Shown: positions 1 through 8,209 of the stretch, piece after piece
How positions within the stretch are numbered: position 1 is the first letter of the stretch
How the letters are laid out: each line of letters starts with the position of its first letter
Assembly: GCA_963789225.1 (NCBI GenBank)
Contig: CAWBKD010000041.1
Coordinates: 9,962 to 73,961, forward strand
Length of the DNA stretch: 64,000 nt
DNA from: Palsa-504 sp963789225
GTDB lineage: Bacteria > Actinomycetota > Actinomycetes > Streptosporangiales > Streptosporangiaceae
Direction: 5' to 3'
Program-made: the position numbers and the translations under genes
The notes under the pieces: generated by a model
The model's database searches: none
Seen by the model: the letters and a program-made list of their open reading frames with translations, nothing else
Told to the model about the DNA's origin: nothing

Positions 1-155
1 ATTTCGGCGCCGTTTGGATCAACACCCACATCCCGATCGTGGCCGAGATGCCGCACGGCGGGTTCAAGCACTCGGGCTACGGCAAGGACCTGTCCATGTA
101 CGGGTTCGAGGACTACACCCGGATCAAGCACGTGATGAGCTACATCGGCAGCTGA
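1..155 (+). CDS. aldehyde dehydrogenase, C-terminal fragment (gamma-aminobutyraldehyde dehydrogenase-like)
   Basis: Only the last 50 or so residues are inside the window; the gene enters from the left edge and stops at TGA 153-155. The visible part has the ALDH C-terminal signature: WINTH, then PHGGFKHSGYGKD, and a final segment with YTRIKHV. This form is typical of NAD-dependent gamma-aminobutyraldehyde or betaine aldehyde dehydrogenases. The catalytic Cys and Glu lie upstream of the window, so substrate cannot be decided. The next gene, on the same strand, starts 37 bp later, so the two may be cotranscribed. Confidence 0.8.
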   Translation, partial: FGAVWINTHIPIVAEMPHGGFKHSGYGKDLSMYGFEDYTRIKHVMSYIGS

Positions 156-192
156 CGGAGGGGTAGCGCTACCGGACCGGGCCGCGGCGTGG

Positions 193-1071
193 GTGACGGA
201 CGCGCTCGGCCCGGGCAGCAGGCTGCTGGCGGCCCGGCGGCTGCGCCCCGGCTCCTGGCACGTTAACCATGCGGTCGAGGTCGCCTGCGGCGACGGGCGT
301 GTGCGCCGGCTGGTGCTGCGGCGCTGGGCGCGGCCCGGATGGGCGGCCGACGACCCCGACTACACCGTCGACCGCGAGGTCCGCGTACTCGGGCTGCTGG
401 CCGCGACCCCGGTGCCCGCCCCGCTCGTGGTGGCCGCCGACCCCGACGGCTCGCGCTGCGACGTCCCGGCCATCCTGCTGACCCGCCTGACTGGCCACCC
501 GCCGCGGCGGGCGGACGCCGAGGCCGAGGGGTTCGTCCGGCTGCTGGCGCAGACCCTGGCCCTGATCCACGCCGTGGGCGACGGAGCCAGGTCCGCCGTC
601 GTCCCGTACCGCCTCTACTACGACCGCGCCCGGGCCGAGCCGGCCCCGTGGATGTCCGGGTCCCGGACATGGGCCCGGGCAGCCGCCGCGGTGCGCGAGG
701 CGCCGCCGGCGGGCGTGCCGACGCTGATCCACCGCGACTATCACCCGGAGAACACCCTGTGGTGGCGCGGCCGGCTGACCGGCGTGGTGGACTGGACGCA
801 GGCCTCCTGGGGGCCGCCCGAGCTCGACGTCGCGCACATGCGGTGGAACCTGGCCGCCGACCATGGTCAGCGGGTCGCCGACGAGTTCCTGGCCTGCTAC
901 CGGGCCGTTACCGGCCGGGCGCACGAGCACCAGCCGTACTGGGACCTCGTCAGCCTCCTCGACCTCCTGCTCGACGGCGACCCCGGCGACCCCGGTGACC
1001 TCGAGCCCGATGACCGGCGCATGTTCGAGGCCTACGCCGAGGCCGCGCTGGCCCGGCTCCAGCCCCGCTGA
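193..1071 (+). CDS. aminoglycoside phosphotransferase (APH/choline kinase-like) family protein
   Basis: This 292-aa protein has the APH-fold catalytic signature: H180-R-D182 with N187 in HRDYHPEN, then the metal-binding D200 in VVDW. The N-terminal lobe is short. Such enzymes phosphorylate a small hydroxyl substrate with ATP; nothing here points to antibiotic resistance rather than a metabolic kinase. GTG 193 is the first usable start, since no in-frame start occurs just upstream. It follows the aldehyde dehydrogenase tail on the same strand. Its 3' end overlaps the decayed end of the convergent GNAT gene. Confidence 0.75.
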   Translation: MTDALGPGSRLLAARRLRPGSWHVNHAVEVACGDGRVRRLVLRRWARPGWAADDPDYTVDREVRVLGLLAATPVPAPLVVAADPDGSRCDVPAILLTRLTGHPPRRADAEAEGFVRLLAQTLALIHAVGDGARSAVVPYRLYYDRARAEPAPWMSGSRTWARAAAAVREAPPAGVPTLIHRDYHPENTLWWRGRLTGVVDWTQASWGPPELDVAHMRWNLAADHGQRVADEFLACYRAVTGRAHEHQPYWDLVSLLDLLLDGDPGDPGDLEPDDRRMFEAYAEAALARLQPR

Positions 1072-1585
1072 GTGCGGGTGAGCTCGCGGAAGCCCACGGC
1101 CGGCAGGAGCGGATATGCGGCCACTGCTCGGGCACGCCGTAGACGCCGGCCACGGGCAGTTCCCCGTCCGCGTGCTGCCGGGTCACCCGCCAGGCCCCGA
1201 GCTGGTGCAGGCACGCGGTCATCAGCGCGGCCGCCGCGTCCCCGGCGTCCGGCCAGCACGGATTGCCGGCCGGGGCGTGCGGCCAGTAGAGCAGCCAGCG
1301 GACCTCGCCGACGTCCCTGGCCGCCTGCCCGGCGCGCTCGTCGGGGTAGTGCCTGAGCAGGTGCGCGGCCGCGGCGACCCGGTTCTGCTGCTCGGCGACC
1401 AGGGTGACCCGCTCGCTCACCCAGGGGTCTTCGATGAACTCGCCGGGCTGGCGCTCCAGCGAGCCGAGGACGGTGTTCACCGACACGCTCATGCCGGGTA
1501 CGACGGCCCCGGCGTGGGCGTTGACGAGCTGCGTGAGCTGGTCGCGGTCGGTGCGGCGGAACGGGCGCACCTGGATGGACGGCAT
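1032..1585 (-). pseudogene. GNAT family N-acetyltransferase, frameshifted and 3'-truncated
   Basis: The N-terminal ~165 residues read as a GNAT acetyltransferase, starting at ATG 1583-1585 (MPSIQVRPFRRTDRD) and continuing to GVPEQWPHI, the conserved block before the last helix. The expected next residues (LLPAVGFRELTR) are in another frame, so a small indel lies near 1100-1110. In the original frame the protein would run on as low-complexity Pro/Arg sequence into the convergent kinase gene; in the corrected frame it stops at 1032. The usual final beta strands are missing either way. Acetyl-CoA-dependent acetylation would be the ancestral role; a working product is unlikely. Confidence 0.6.
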
Positions 1586-1680
1586 GAGGGCCTCCTAGGC
1601 AGGCTGAACGAGGGATACTGGAGGCCGCTACCCGTGCGGTACAGCGCCAACGCTATCAACCGCCTGGCCGGAGAGCCGCA

Positions 1681-1980
1681 ATGAGACTTGAGATCCTGCA
1701 CGTGCCGGGCTGCGCTGGCGCGGACCTGCTGGAAACCCGGCTGGCGCCGCTGCTGGCGGCCCACCCGGGCGTCGAGCTCACCCGGCAGGTCCTGGTCGAC
1801 CAGGCCGACGCGGAACGAGCGGGCATGACCGGCTCGCCCACCCTCCTGGCCGATGGGACGGACCCGTTCGCCCGGCCCGGGCAGCACCCTTCGGTCTCGT
1901 GCCGGCTGTACACCGATGAGCACGGCCGCCAGGGGCAGGCGCCCTCCCAGGACCAGCTCCGCCAGGCCCTCAGCCTGTGA
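1681..1980 (+). CDS. small thioredoxin-fold protein
   Basis: This 99-aa protein starts LEILHVPGCAGAD and continues with ETRLAPLL, a segment with LTRQVLVDQ, and GSPTLLADG. The layout beta-turn-Cys-helix, then GSPT before a beta strand, is that of small thioredoxin/glutaredoxin-like proteins, where the Pro in GSPT is the cis-proline. Only one Cys (in GCAG) is at the active-site position, so a dithiol oxidoreductase is unlikely; a second Cys occurs late (VSCRLY). It is divergent from the broken GNAT gene with 95 bp between them. In actinobacteria such small proteins often neighbour GNAT genes, but the function is not known to me. Confidence 0.55.
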   Translation: MRLEILHVPGCAGADLLETRLAPLLAAHPGVELTRQVLVDQADAERAGMTGSPTLLADGTDPFARPGQHPSVSCRLYTDEHGRQGQAPSQDQLRQALSL

Positions 1981-2179
1981 TCGCGTCGCCGGGCCTGGGC
2001 AGCAGGCCCGCACGCGTGAGCGTGCGCCGTCTCTTGCCCATGGGTGACGCTCGAGTACCCGTCCCCCGCTCCGCGACGCCGTCCGCGCGTCGCAACGCCG
2101 CAGCCGCAGCCGCACGCGGCACCTGAGCCCCGCCTAGCCCACCAGTATCGCGCCTTCAGGGACCAGGCGGGCCCAGCCC

Positions 2180-3250
2180 TCAGTCCGGACCGGGGCGGTG
2201 CCAGATGTCCCGCTCGTGCATGAGCTCGATCTGCCGGTCGATGACCTCGCGGCGGTACTCGGCGTGGGTGTACGGAGCGCGGTCCAGGTACAGGTTCTTG
2301 GGGTAGACCGGCTGTTCGTAGATGACCTGGTACTGCTCGGTGGTGAGGTCCTTGATCCAGTTGTCCCACTGCGCGCTGGCCCGGAACTTGCGCAGCGCCT
2401 CGACATCGACGGTCCCGGCGACCCACGAGGATCCTGCGCTGTAGTCGTGCCGGCCGACCACCTGGCCGCGGTAGTCGACCACCATGGACCCGCCGCCGAA
2501 GGTGTCGATCGGGACGTCGGAGTCGGTGTGCAGGTAGTACGTGCCGACGTTGCACGCGATCAGGTAGAAGTTGTTGTCCAGGGCCCGTGCCCGGTTCTGG
2601 ATCTCGAACAGGCCGTTGCCGACGTGCGGGTGCGGGTAAGGGCCGCGGTAGACCACCTCGGCGCCGTTCATCGCCAGGCCGCGGGCGTTCTCGGGGTACG
2701 AACCCTCGTTGGCCATCAGGAACCCGAGCCGGCCGATCTTGGTGTCGGCCACCGGGTAGAAGGCGTCGAGGTTGCGCCCGTACAGCTCGATCCACTTGTC
2801 CCAGACGTTGTGCGGCGTCACCGAGTGCTCGACCGGGAGCAGCGGCACCACCTTGTGGTGCCGCAGGATGATGTCGCCTTCGGGGCTGAGGATGAAGCCG
2901 ATGTTGAAGAAGCGCCCGGGGAACTCCGGATGACGGGCCTTGGCCTGCGCCATCAGGTACGCGTTCCACTGGCGCGCCAGGGCGCCGAGCGCGTCGGTCT
3001 CGGGTCCGGGGATGTCGATCGCGCACTCGCGGGCGAACTCTTCGTGATCCAGGTCGAGGACCTCGTCGTTGAAACCCTGCAGCGCGCCTTCGGGCACGGC
3101 GATGAGGCGCACAGGCAGGTCGAGGCTGGACAGCCACGACGCGGCCTTGATCAGGTGCGACACGTGCTCGATGTTCACGGCGATCTCGTCACGGCGGCGG
3201 ATGCCGCGCATCGTGGGCACCAGGCCCACCGCCTGGTAGGGCTCGACCAT
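2180..3250 (-). CDS. nitrilase-superfamily (aliphatic amidase-like) protein lacking the nucleophile Cys
   Basis: This 356-aa protein aligns end to end with aliphatic amidase-type carbon-nitrogen hydrolases. The general-base Glu is present (E54 in VPEGA) and so is the catalytic Lys (K133 in RHHKVVPL). At the nucleophile elbow, where AmiE has ICDDGNYPE, this protein reads MANEGSYPE, so Cys is replaced by Ala (A180). The fold is intact and the gene is full length with no frameshift, which argues for a retained non-hydrolytic role rather than decay. ATG 3248-3250 is the start; the divergent PPOX gene begins 31 bp away, so both share a promoter region. Confidence 0.8.
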   Translation of the reverse strand: MVEPYQAVGLVPTMRGIRRRDEIAVNIEHVSHLIKAASWLSSLDLPVRLIAVPEGALQGFNDEVLDLDHEEFARECAIDIPGPETDALGALARQWNAYLMAQAKARHPEFPGRFFNIGFILSPEGDIILRHHKVVPLLPVEHSVTPHNVWDKWIELYGRNLDAFYPVADTKIGRLGFLMANEGSYPENARGLAMNGAEVVYRGPYPHPHVGNGLFEIQNRARALDNNFYLIACNVGTYYLHTDSDVPIDTFGGGSMVVDYRGQVVGRHDYSAGSSWVAGTVDVEALRKFRASAQWDNWIKDLTTEQYQVIYEQPVYPKNLYLDRAPYTHAEYRREVIDRQIELMHERDIWHRPGPD

Positions 3251-3281
3251 GGCCTCATCCTAGGTCTGAGAGACTGACGCC

Positions 3282-3710
3282 ATGCCCCTGAACATGAGTC
3301 ACGAGGAGCGCGAGGAGTTCCTCGCCGGGTTGCACGTGGGGGTGCTCAGCGTCGCGTCGCAGGACGGCGACGGCCCGCTGACGGTCCCGGTCTGGTACAC
3401 CTACTCACCCGGCGGCACCGTGAACGTGAGCACCGGCCGCGCCACGCGCAAGGCGGCGGCCATCGTGGCGGCCGGCCGGTTTAGCCTGTGCGCCCAGGAC
3501 GAGAACCCGCCGTACAAGTACGTCACCGTCGAGGGTCCGGTGGCCTTCGAGGACGCGACCGAGGCCGAACGCCTGGAGCTGGCCCGCCGGTACCTGGGCG
3601 TCGAGGGCGGCGACGCCTACATCGCGTCCGTGCCCGGCGGGAACCAGTTCATGTTCAGGCTGACCCCCGAGCACTGGCTCACCGCGGACTATAGCAAGGG
3701 CGTCGGCTGA
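3282..3710 (+). CDS. pyridoxamine 5'-phosphate oxidase-fold (FMN/F420-binding split barrel) protein
   Basis: This 142-aa single-domain protein opens with GVLSVASQDGDGPLTVPVWYTY, the first strands of the split barrel, followed by KAAAIVAAGRFSLCAQDE and YVTVEGPVAFED. These are typical of actinobacterial PPOX-class proteins that bind FMN, F420 or haem. ATG 3282 and ATG 3294 are both possible starts. Divergent from the nitrilase-like gene. The C-terminal half (residues 95-142) contains the usual GGNQFMFRLTPEHW segment. The cofactor cannot be assigned from sequence. Confidence 0.75.
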   Translation: MPLNMSHEEREEFLAGLHVGVLSVASQDGDGPLTVPVWYTYSPGGTVNVSTGRATRKAAAIVAAGRFSLCAQDENPPYKYVTVEGPVAFEDATEAERLELARRYLGVEGGDAYIASVPGGNQFMFRLTPEHWLTADYSKGVG

Positions 3711-3821
3711 CATCGGACGGTTCCTGATTGTGACGGATCGCTTACGTCGGGGTTCCGCCTTGATCCGCGTGCGTATCCGTGTCGTTCCTCCGAGTAGGAA
3801 CAGGCTGATTTGGGTCGGCCC

Positions 3822-3854
3822 GGTGCCCGGCGGAACCCTGCGCCGCCGGGCACC
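3822..3854. terminator. bidirectional intrinsic terminator
   Basis: A perfect 12-bp inverted repeat (3822-3833 against 3843-3854) with a 9-nt loop lies between two convergent genes (stops at 3710 and 3867). The stem is almost all G/C. On the plus strand it is followed by TTTT at 3863-3866. Confidence 0.75.
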
Positions 3855-3866
3855 TCCCGGGCTTTT

Positions 3867-4685
3867 CTAGACGATGATGCCGCGGACCGACAAGAGCGGC
3901 TCGGCCAGCGTTTGGTCACCCCAGAGCTGGACCTGGCTTGCGTCGTAGCGGGCGCCCGTGAGCAGCCGCCAGGCCGCCTCGCCGCTCATTGACAGGCGGG
4001 CGGCCGGGGCAACGGCCCCCCCTTCAGAAAGCGACCACCCGGTGGCTGTCCTGGTCAGGATCCACGCGCCGCTGCCCGGCACCTCTATGGCGATCGCCGT
4101 GCCGTCCGGGGCCGGTGCCCGGTACTGGTGCGGGAAACCCCAGACGAACGTGCGGAGAACCAGCTGCAGGAACTCGTCCGGCGGCTGATCGGACCCGGCA
4201 GGCAGGACGGCGTCCTGGATCTGCCGGTAGTGCACCCACCGTTCGGTGAACTCGCGGGCGAGGTCGAACCACAGCGGGACGTCCCCGGCCCAGTAGACCG
4301 AACTCGCGCCCGCCAGGTCGATCGTCCCGAGGTGGGCGTCGAGTTGGTCACCCGCCCACTGGAGCAGGCCGGTGATCAGGTGCGGGCTCAGGGTGCGGGC
4401 GCCGTCGACCCACCGCTGGTTACGCTCGCCCAGCGCGCGGACGAACTGCTCGTGCCGGGTGGACATGGGGATCATGCCCGCCCGGTCGTGGTCCCGGTCG
4501 CGGGCGACCCAGCTCAGGTCCACGTCGAGCAGGTGCAGGGCGATGTCCTTGACCGACCACGCAGGCGCCGCCGTGGGCGCGGCCCACTGCTCGTCGTTCA
4601 GCGACGCGAGCAGGCCCAGCAGCCGCCCGCGCTGCGCCGTCAGCGGCCCGCGCACGTCCACCATCGGAACCTCGGATATCTTCAT
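3867..4685 (-). CDS. maleylpyruvate isomerase-like (DinB-fold, mycothiol-dependent type) protein
   Basis: This 272-aa protein has the four-helix DinB/MPI N-domain: WSVKDIALHLLDVDLSW supplies the first metal-binding His, and REFTERWVHYRQI supplies the later E..H pair. An SCP2-like C-terminal domain follows (about residues 185-265, with MSGEAAWRLLTG). Members are usually zinc-dependent and use mycothiol as cofactor. ATG 4683-4685 overlaps the stop of the upstream MFS gene (ATGA), so the two are translationally coupled. The substrate is unknown; this is not near any gentisate pathway gene. Confidence 0.7.
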   Translation of the reverse strand: MKISEVPMVDVRGPLTAQRGRLLGLLASLNDEQWAAPTAAPAWSVKDIALHLLDVDLSWVARDRDHDRAGMIPMSTRHEQFVRALGERNQRWVDGARTLSPHLITGLLQWAGDQLDAHLGTIDLAGASSVYWAGDVPLWFDLAREFTERWVHYRQIQDAVLPAGSDQPPDEFLQLVLRTFVWGFPHQYRAPAPDGTAIAIEVPGSGAWILTRTATGWSLSEGGAVAPAARLSMSGEAAWRLLTGARYDASQVQLWGDQTLAEPLLSVRGIIV

Positions 4686-5956
4686 GCCGCCTCCCCGGCC
4701 ACAAGGTCGTCGGCCCGGTACCGGATGAGACCGGGCAGCAGGGCACACACCGCTCCCACGGCGGCGGCGCAGATCAGCCCGCCCGAGACGAGCGAGAACC
4801 GGACGCTGGTCAGGCTGGCCACCACGCCCGACCTGAGCTGGCCGGCCGGCGGGCCCACGCTGTAGCTCAGTAGCTCCACGCCCGCCAGCCGTCCGCGCAG
4901 GGCGTCCGGGATGGTCTGGTTCCACAGGGTCGTCCGGAAGATCCCGCTGATCATGTCGGCCGCGCCGGCCGCGACCAGGAAGCACAGGGCGGCGGCCAGG
5001 TCGGGGGAGAGGCCGAACCCGGCCATCAGGAGCCCCCAGGCGGCGGCCGACAGCGCGATGGCCAGCCCGTGCCGCCGGATCCGGCCCATCCACCCGCTGA
5101 CGAGGGTCACGCCGAGCGCCCCCGCCGACGGCGCCGCGAACATCAGCCCGGTCGCCCAGCGCGCGTGCAGGTCCGCCGCCACGAACGGGAACAGCGCGTT
5201 GGGGTAGGCGAAGATCATCGCGGCCAGGTCGGCCAGGTAGGAGCCGAGCAGGTCCCGCCGGCCTGCCGCGTAGCGCAGTCCCGCGGTCAGGCCCCGCAGC
5301 GTGGCGTGCTCCTCCCCGGAGGCCCCGCCCGGCAGGGGGCGCAGCCGGGTGAGGAACCCGAACGAGATCACCAGGCTCGCCGCGTCGAGCCCGTACACCA
5401 GCCACGGGCCCGGAGTCACCGCGAGGACGCCGCCGAGCGCCGAGCCGAGCAGGAAAAAGGCGTTCTGCGACATCGAAAGCAGCGCCGCCGCGGCGGTGAG
5501 CTGGTCACGGGCGACCAGCCGCGGGACCGAAGCGTCGAACGAAGGCCGCTGCAGCGCCGCCACCGCCATCATTACGGCCGAGACCGCGAACAGCGGCCAT
5601 GCCGCGGGGTGCGGCAGCACCGCGTTGAGCAGCAAGAGGACGGCGCAGCAGGCCTGGCCCGCCTCACCCCACCGCATCATCGCCCGCCGGTCAACGCGGT
5701 CCGCCAGCAGGCCCCCGTGCAGCCCGAACACCACCAGCGGGACGAGCTCCACCACGCCGAGCAGCCCGACTGCCAGCGGCGACCCGGTGAGCTGTTTGGC
5801 CTGCACGAGCAGAGCGACTTCGACGGCCAGGGTGCCGAGCGCGGTGACGGTCCGGCTGGCGAAGACGAGACGGAAGTCCGCCGAGGTCCGCAGCGGCGCC
5901 AGGTCCGGCCACAGCCTGGGGCCACGGGTCGGCTCTGGTTCCGGCACGGCGCCCAC
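4682..5956 (-). CDS. MFS transporter (enterobactin/macrolide exporter-like)
   Basis: This protein of about 424 aa has alternating long hydrophobic segments and the MFS loop-2 motif LLADRVDRRAMM between TM2 and TM3. It contains the strings LRTSADFRLVFASRTVTALGT and ISGIFRTTLWNQTIPDALRGR, common in actinobacterial MFS drug-exporter-like proteins. I chose GTG 5954-5956; GTG 5945-5947 is equally possible. An open frame continues upstream to 6154 but shows no membrane or conserved features. The gene ends in a 4-bp overlap with the MPI-like gene, which suggests export or handling of the same compound. Confidence 0.75.
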   Translation of the reverse strand: MGAVPEPEPTRGPRLWPDLAPLRTSADFRLVFASRTVTALGTLAVEVALLVQAKQLTGSPLAVGLLGVVELVPLVVFGLHGGLLADRVDRRAMMRWGEAGQACCAVLLLLNAVLPHPAAWPLFAVSAVMMAVAALQRPSFDASVPRLVARDQLTAAAALLSMSQNAFFLLGSALGGVLAVTPGPWLVYGLDAASLVISFGFLTRLRPLPGGASGEEHATLRGLTAGLRYAAGRRDLLGSYLADLAAMIFAYPNALFPFVAADLHARWATGLMFAAPSAGALGVTLVSGWMGRIRRHGLAIALSAAAWGLLMAGFGLSPDLAAALCFLVAAGAADMISGIFRTTLWNQTIPDALRGRLAGVELLSYSVGPPAGQLRSGVVASLTSVRFSLVSGGLICAAAVGAVCALLPGLIRYRADDLVAGEAA

Positions 5957-6044
5957 GCTAACACCCGCCGCCGCGTAGGCCCGCAGGACTTTCCCTGGGC
6001 CGGTGCGGCGTGAATTGTCGTACCGACCTGGTAGACCTGCGGAT

Positions 6045-6362
6045 ATGGACAATGATGCCGCCACCCGCCGCGCGAGCCCCGAGCAGCTGCGGATGGTCGT
6101 CGACGGCCCGTTCTCCCTGACCGCCGCGGCGGCCTTCGGGTTCGGCCCCAGCACCGGCCGCCCCTACCCGGGCGAAGACCTGATGCGGCTTGCCTTCGTG
6201 ACCGACGACCTGCAGCACCAGGTGGGCGTCCTGCTGAGCCAGGAGCCGTCGCACGCCTGGCAGCCGTCTTGCTGCCTGCACCCAGGATACCTGCCGCCGC
6301 GAGTCGGCAACCGAATTCGCCGACAGACGCGCGGACCGGCCCTGAACTGCGGAAACCACTGA
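6045..6362 (+). pseudogene. DNA-3-methyladenine glycosylase family, N-terminal remnant
   Basis: ATG 6045 starts a reading frame whose first ~65 residues match the N-terminal domain of actinobacterial AlkA-like glycosylases: VDGPFSLTAAAAFGFGP, then LMRLAFVTDDLQHQVGVLLSQ. After that the sequence becomes Arg/Cys/Pro rich and ends at 6362 with no helix-hairpin-helix or catalytic Asp. About 105 residues remain of roughly 300, so the catalytic domain is lost. It is a base-excision repair enzyme in origin; the remnant should be inactive. Confidence 0.55.
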
Positions 6363-6448
6363 GTTTGACGTTTCGAAAGGTCACTCGCACGTTGGGCAGC
6401 GGCGCCTTCGCGGGTCCGCCCTCAGTTTTGCGCACCGGACGCCGATAG

Positions 6449-6480
6449 TGCGATGCATTGCAAGCGACTACAATTGTGGT
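6449..6480 (+). promoter_or_regulatory. putative leaderless promoter and operator of the BrnT/BrnA-like pair
   Basis: TACAAT (6469-6474) is a good -10 box; its position puts transcription start at or next to the GTG at 6481, so the mRNA would be leaderless. An imperfect 14-bp palindrome around ATGCAT (6449-6462) lies between the expected -35 and -10 boxes, and an 8-bp palindrome ACAATTGT (6470-6477) covers the -10. Both are in the right place for autorepression by the ribbon-helix-helix partner at 6753. Confidence 0.5.
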
Positions 6481-6747
6481 GTGCGGGAGATCTGGTGGAC
6501 GGACAAGTCCGAAGACCACATCGCCGCTCACAACGTCACGCCGGACGAGGTCGAGCAGATCCTCTACACCCGTCCTCGCCTGGTGCTGAAAGGCCGTGAG
6601 GCGACGGAGTACGTGTTCGGCACCACCGATGAGGGCAGGTACCTGCTGGTCGTGCTGACCGAGTCAACCGAAGGGCGGGCGTAGGTGGTCACGGCCCGAG
6701 ACATGACCAATGCCGAGCGCCAGGCCTTCCGGCGGAAGGGAAGGTAG
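6481..6747 (+). pseudogene. BrnT-like toxin, interrupted by an in-frame amber codon
   Basis: From GTG 6481 the frame reads VREIWWTDKSEDHIAAHNV, then VEQILYTRPRLVLKG, TEYVFGTTDEGRYLLVVL and TESTEGRA, and stops at TAG 6682-6684. The same frame resumes directly after it with VVTARDMTNAERQAFRRKG and stops at 6745-6747. That is the C-terminal strand and helix found in this toxin family, where an aromatic residue normally sits at the TAG position. A TAC or TGG to TAG change would explain it. The product would therefore be about 67 aa and lack the last strand. BrnT toxins are RNases; activity of the short form is doubtful. Confidence 0.6.
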
Positions 6748-6752
6748 CCAGG

Positions 6753-7058
6753 ATGAGCAAGCTGGACGAGATCGCCGACTACGCCCAGCACCACGACTTC
6801 GCAGCCGAGATGGAGCAGGGCACGTGGGAGGCCGACACCGACGCCGACCCGATGGTCACTACGTCGGTGCGGCTGCCTAAGTCGCTGCTGGACTGGGTCC
6901 GGCACCGCGCCGCCGCCCAGCATGTACGCCCAAGTGTGCTGATCCGCCAGTGGATCGAGCAGCACCGCGACGCCGCCGAGGTAGAAGGCGCAGGGGACCT
7001 CGCTGCACGGGTCGAGCGCCTCGAACGCGCCGTCTTCCGCGACACGAGAGCGTCGTAA
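6753..7058 (+). CDS. ribbon-helix-helix antitoxin, BrnA-like partner
   Basis: This 101-aa protein has an N-terminal arm (residues 1-33), then a ribbon-helix-helix block: MVTTSVRLPKSLLDWVRHRA and a second helix ending VLIRQWIEQH. A short coiled coil (AARVERLERAVF) closes it. It follows the toxin frame by 5 bp and has an AAGG Shine-Dalgarno-like sequence before ATG 6753. RHH antitoxins bind the toxin and repress their own promoter; palindromes suitable as operators are seen at 6449-6477. It looks intact even though the toxin frame is broken. Confidence 0.65.
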   Translation: MSKLDEIADYAQHHDFAAEMEQGTWEADTDADPMVTTSVRLPKSLLDWVRHRAAAQHVRPSVLIRQWIEQHRDAAEVEGAGDLAARVERLERAVFRDTRAS

Positions 7059-7145
7059 GTTCTCCTGTCCGCCAGGGACCGTCGCACGACGGTGAGACCT
7101 CCTCGCTGTTGCGGGCCGTCCGCCGGCCTGCGTGCGGATTAGGGG

Positions 7146-7991
7146 TCATAGGTTGAGGAGGAGGATGCCCGCCGCGACCAGGACGGTCGCCGCGATGCGG
7201 GCCCGGCCGAACGGCTCGCGGAAGACCAGTGTGCCGATGATGGCGCCGAAGATGACGCTGGTCTCGCGCAGCGCGGCGATGGGCGCCAGCGCCCCGCGGG
7301 TCTGCGCCCATAGCACCAGGCCGTAGGCGAGCACGCTCAGCGCCCCGGCGAGCAGCCCGGTCAGCAGGATCCGCGGCGGCTGCTTGGCCAGCACGTCGCG
7401 CCGCCGGACCAGGGCGAACGCCGGCACGCAGAGGCTCTGGAGCAGCATCAGCCAGCCGATGTAGCCGACCGGGCTCGCCGAGAGCCGCACCCCGACGCCG
7501 TCCACCGTCGTGTAGGCCGCGATGGTCAGGCCGGTGCCGATCGCGGCCAGCAGCGCGGCCCGCCCGGGCCTGCCGCCGGCGAAGACCAGCGCGGCCAGGC
7601 CGCCCGAGACGACGGCCACCCCGGCGAGCTGGGGGAGGGCCAGGTGCTCGCCGACGAACACCGCGGCCAGGATCGTCACCACCAGCGGGGAGATACCGCG
7701 GGCCAGCGGGTACACCTGGCCGAACTCCCCGTACCGGTAGCACCGCATCAGCAGCAGGTTGTAGAAGACGTGGATCGCGACCGACCCCAGCAGGTACGGC
7801 CAGCTGGCCGCCCGGGGCGCCGCGACCACGATGACCAGCGGGATCGCCACGATGATGCCGCCCGCGCCGATGAGCCCGAACGCGAGGGTCTGATCCCTGA
7901 TGCCGTGCGCGATGGCGTTCCAGGTGGCGTGCGTGATCGCGGCGGCCAGGACGGCCAGGGTGACCGAGAGGGGGAGAGTCGACGGGTCCAA
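7146..7991 (-). CDS. EamA/DMT-family transporter
   Basis: This 281-aa protein has ten predicted hydrophobic segments in two five-helix halves, the drug/metabolite transporter layout. Recognisable EamA strings are ATWNAIAHG near the N-terminus, YPLARGISPLVV after TM3, and the second-half equivalent LRETSVIFGAIIGTLVFRE. It acts in the cytoplasmic membrane; substrate unknown. ATG 7989-7991 is the start. It is divergent from the sugar-acid genes at 8210. Confidence 0.8.
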   Translation of the reverse strand: MDPSTLPLSVTLAVLAAAITHATWNAIAHGIRDQTLAFGLIGAGGIIVAIPLVIVVAAPRAASWPYLLGSVAIHVFYNLLLMRCYRYGEFGQVYPLARGISPLVVTILAAVFVGEHLALPQLAGVAVVSGGLAALVFAGGRPGRAALLAAIGTGLTIAAYTTVDGVGVRLSASPVGYIGWLMLLQSLCVPAFALVRRRDVLAKQPPRILLTGLLAGALSVLAYGLVLWAQTRGALAPIAALRETSVIFGAIIGTLVFREPFGRARIAATVLVAAGILLLNL

Positions 7992-8209
7992 CGGGGCTCC
8001 TCAGGCAGGCTGAACTGGAGCCCTCAGGGCTTTTGTCCCGTCAGGTGTTCCCCCGCCGGCGGCCATCGCTGGCCGGCCGAGTCGCGGCGTCGCTCGGTCC
8101 AGTCCCCGCCGTCCTGATTGTGTGTGCGGAACCGGCGGACGGCCGGCGGAACCCTAGACGCAACCACGTGCTATGCCTAGGGTAAGCCCCCGCCGAAGGA
8201 GAAGCACCG
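7992..8209. promoter_or_regulatory. divergent intergenic region with CCCTAG/CTAGGG inverted repeat
   Basis: This 218-bp gap separates the EamA gene from the sugar-acid operon. An inverted repeat CCCTAG (8152-8157) and CTAGGG (8177-8182), centred on CACGTG, lies 28 bp before ATG 8210 and could be an operator. AGGAG at 8197-8201 is the ribosome binding site of the lyase gene. No clear -35/-10 pair was identified. Confidence 0.3.

Noticed and set aside
1681..1980. Selenoprotein reading of the small thioredoxin-fold gene
   Set aside because: The frame has Cys at the active-site position and an ordinary TGA stop with no in-frame TGA inside and no visible SECIS-like hairpin.
2198..3277. Long open frames opposite many genes (here a 359-aa frame antisense to the nitrilase-like gene)
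   Set aside because: They mirror real genes, have Arg/Pro/Gly/Val-rich composition and no family motifs; such frames are expected in DNA of this GC content.
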